Source: an uncultured Acetatifactor sp.
GTDB taxonomy: Bacteria > Bacillota > Clostridia > Lachnospirales > Lachnospiraceae
Reading direction: 5' to 3'
DNA: 64,000 nt
Assembly (NCBI GenBank): GCA_910585805.1
Contig: CAJUFB010000016.1
Span: 1 to 64,000 of the forward strand
The translations under genes were made by a program, and so were the position numbers. The notes beneath the pieces are model-generated. The model was given only the letters and a program-made list of their open reading frames with translations. It searched no databases and was not told the DNA's origin. Positions 62,055 to 64,000 of the stretch are shown here, one piece after another (positions within the stretch are counted from its first letter, which is position 1; each line of letters opens with the position of its first letter).

Positions 62055-64000
62055 TGAGCGATACTGTAGTTTTAGGAAAAAGCCCTCAATCTTCCATAGT
62101 TGTACAGCAGGAGGCGGCAAGTACAGAATCCTTTCGTAATGCTGTTCCCGAATATGGTGTTCTGGAGTCTGATGTTATGGTAGCAAGCAGACTCGTTGAT
62201 GACTTGGTTCTGAAAAAGTATCTCAGGAATCTGTCTGAATTAGAGGTCAAGCCGCTTGATGACAGCTTAAAGAAGATCAGCGATATAAGGATATTCAAGA
62301 TTACAGAGATGGTATACCAGAACAATGAATATTCTACATATAAGTTTGCTTCTGTTTTTAATTCCGTACAGAACTTGAACTGTGGCGTATACATCATCGC
62401 GGATAGTGATGGACGAAAAACAGATTTTTACATGGGGGTTCGGTCATTCGACAGCAAGCGGACCACCAAGTCGCTTAAGGACACTCTGCGCAATGCGTTA
62501 ATTGGCCAGTTCCCAGGTGTTAAAACGCAGGACCTGCTGGATCCGGTTGCAGAGAGATTATTGAATGGCTTTGCTACCAAAAATATTGCTGCTGTATCCT
62601 GCGTGGCAAATAATAAAGATGAAGACTTTAAAGACAATGCCACATTTATACAAGGATTGGAAAAGCTTGCGCTTGCCATGCAGGGCCAGAAATATACAGC
62701 AATCGTATTGGCAAAAAGCACTCCTATAGAGCAACTGGAGGTAGTGCGCCAGGCATATGAGGGGATTTATACTCAGCTGTCACCGTTTGCAAGCATGCAA
62801 CTGTCCTATGGAACGAATATGGCATTAAGCGTTTCTGATGCGCTGTCCCATGGGATGACCACGGGGAAATCGTATTCAAAAAATATGTCGATGCAAACTG
62901 GGAGCAGCTATTCCAAAGGTACGGCTGAAAACCATTCTGTTTCAAAGGCAGATACTTTTAGTACACTTGCCAAGAGTATTGGGAGTGTTGCGCTTGGCGT
63001 GGCGAGTCTGGCAACCGCGCCCTTGACGGGCGGTGCAAGTATAGCAGCAGCGGCAGCAATCACATTAGGCCAAGTTGGCTTAAGCGCTGTCCAACCTAAA
63101 ACTTATGCAGATGGAACTTCGGTATCGGAAACATATTCCGAGAATCGTTCAGTCACAGAGGGGGAGATGTATGGAACAAACGTGAACCGGACAGATAGTT
63201 TTTCGCGGACAAGCGGTATTACAGAAGGTTCTTCCAATAATATACAATTAACAAGACAGAACAAGGCTCTAACAGGTATATTGAACAAAATCGATTTGCA
63301 GCTGAAACGTATAGAGGAATGCGAAAGCATTGGCATGTGGGAGTGTGCGGCATATTTTCTTTCTGATACGCAGGAAACAGCTGAAATGGCTGCGGGGACA
63401 TACAAATCGCTGATGAGGGGAGCAAAATCAGGGATTGAGACTTCGGCCATAAATTTTTGGAACCGAAAAGATGTCAAAGAACTGGCAATGATACGTGAAT
63501 ATATAATAAACTTTGTGCATCCCATTTTTGAATACCGCTCTGAAGCCATTTCAGTACCGGTTACTGCGGCTTCATTAGTAAGTGGAAATGAATTGGCAAT
63601 TTTAATGGGGCTTCCCCGGAATTCGATATGCGGGTTCCCTGTAATTGAGCATGCGGATTTTGGAAAGGAAATTGTCAGGTATAGTCAGGATAAACCTGAC
63701 AGAGTTTTCTCTCTTGGCATGGTTTATGTGATGGGAAAGGAGACGGATACAAAGGTCGAAATTGATTGCGATTCTCTTACAATGCATACTTTTGTTACGG
63801 GGGCGACGGGTTCTGGTAAGAGCAATACTGTTTATGAAATTCTTAGCCAACTACGCAGACAATATGATATCCCTTTTCTGGTTATTGAGCCAGCGAAGGG
63901 AGAATATAAGCGTTTTTTTGGACACTATAGCGATGTCTATGTGTTCGGGACGAATCCCGCATTCACGCAATTGCTACAGATTAATCCATTTCGTTTTCCA
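62054..64000 (+). CDS. HerA/FtsK-like ATPase (open at window edge)
   Basis: The frame is open from ATG 62054 to the last base: at least 649 residues, no stop. The first ~570 residues hold a mixed domain, then a Ser/Thr-rich stretch and a small-residue hydrophobic region near 308-345 (VALGVASLATAPLTGGASIAAAAAI), then coiled segments. Walker A GATGSGKS lies at 583-590, followed by PFLVIEPAKGEYKRFFG. This is the DUF87/HerA-type motor fold, used by DNA pumps, VirB4-like secretion motors and defence systems (for example HerA with Sir2). It starts by overlapping the stop of the glycine-zipper gene. Confidence 0.78.
   Translation, partial: MSDTVVLGKSPQSSIVVQQEAASTESFRNAVPEYGVLESDVMVASRLVDDLVLKKYLRNLSELEVKPLDDSLKKISDIRIFKITEMVYQNNEYSTYKFASVFNSVQNLNCGVYIIADSDGRKTDFYMGVRSFDSKRTTKSLKDTLRNALIGQFPGVKTQDLLDPVAERLLNGFATKNIAAVSCVANNKDEDFKDNATFIQGLEKLALAMQGQKYTAIVLAKSTPIEQLEVVRQAYEGIYTQLSPFASMQLSYGTNMALSVSDALSHGMTTGKSYSKNMSMQTGSSYSKGTAENHSVSKADTFSTLAKSIGSVALGVASLATAPLTGGASIAAAAAITLGQVGLSAVQPKTYADGTSVSETYSENRSVTEGEMYGTNVNRTDSFSRTSGITEGSSNNIQLTRQNKALTGILNKIDLQLKRIEECESIGMWECAAYFLSDTQETAEMAAGTYKSLMRGAKSGIETSAINFWNRKDVKELAMIREYIINFVHPIFEYRSEAISVPVTAASLVSGNELAILMGLPRNSICGFPVIEHADFGKEIVRYSQDKPDRVFSLGMVYVMGKETDTKVEIDCDSLTMHTFVTGATGSGKSNTVYEILSQLRRQYDIPFLVIEPAKGEYKRFFGHYSDVYVFGTNPAFTQLLQINPFRFP

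Overview
The window looks like a chromosomal segment of an anaerobic, spore-forming gut clostridium, probably Lachnospiraceae. The evidence is about 50% GC in the core genes, strong GGAGG ribosome sites, a Spo0A-type DNA-binding domain, a SpoVB/MurJ-like flippase, GerMN and ComEA/ComEC proteins, GlnRS, an AICAR transformylase separated from its cyclohydrolase, and many solute-binding proteins and sugar isomerases. No rRNA, tRNA or CRISPR array was seen.

Layout. 1-53: last bases of a group II intron. 74-4571: a GH105 hydrolase, a Nudix protein, a tandem 94-bp repeat, a GNAT acetyltransferase, an unrecognised protein and an AAA ATPase. 4664-8747: arginine genes argJ, argB and argD without argC. 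8911-16144: two solute-binding proteins, a YdcZ-type membrane protein, and a 66-residue secreted peptide facing a 636-residue double-HTH regulator, with a 49-bp palindrome between divergent promoters. 16145-28585: ComEA, two two-component systems, a GerMN lipoprotein, an ABC exporter, ComEC and an AraC regulator. 28876-34259: three TIM-barrel sugar isomerases/epimerases and two Gfo/Idh oxidoreductases, probably one catabolic cluster. 34519-51619: housekeeping genes (holA, a receiverless Spo0A-like protein, glgA, a flippase, rqcH, a ZTP riboswitch with the last two purine steps, glnS, a MocR regulator, TetR, conserved unknowns).

From about 51.7 kb to the right edge the sequence is visibly richer in A+T and has the character of an accessory island: transposase and PIN-toxin remnants, an excisionase-like HTH protein, three small XRE repressors, a TerB-like protein, a small membrane protein, a WYL regulator, and then a tight operon of two dynamin-like GTPases, a glycine-zipper membrane protein and a HerA/FtsK-like ATPase that runs off the window. 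A 1129-bp IS1595-family element with an exact 8-bp target duplication (AATACTTT) sits between the two GTPase genes and has clipped the end of the first. This GTPase pair plus HerA operon is the best candidate for an undescribed (probably defence-type) system here.

Two short dispersed repeat families recur between genes. One, about 102 bp with TATACTGC termini, supplies the last codons of the flippase gene. All statements come from reading the sequence by eye and from remembered family knowledge; no searches were run.
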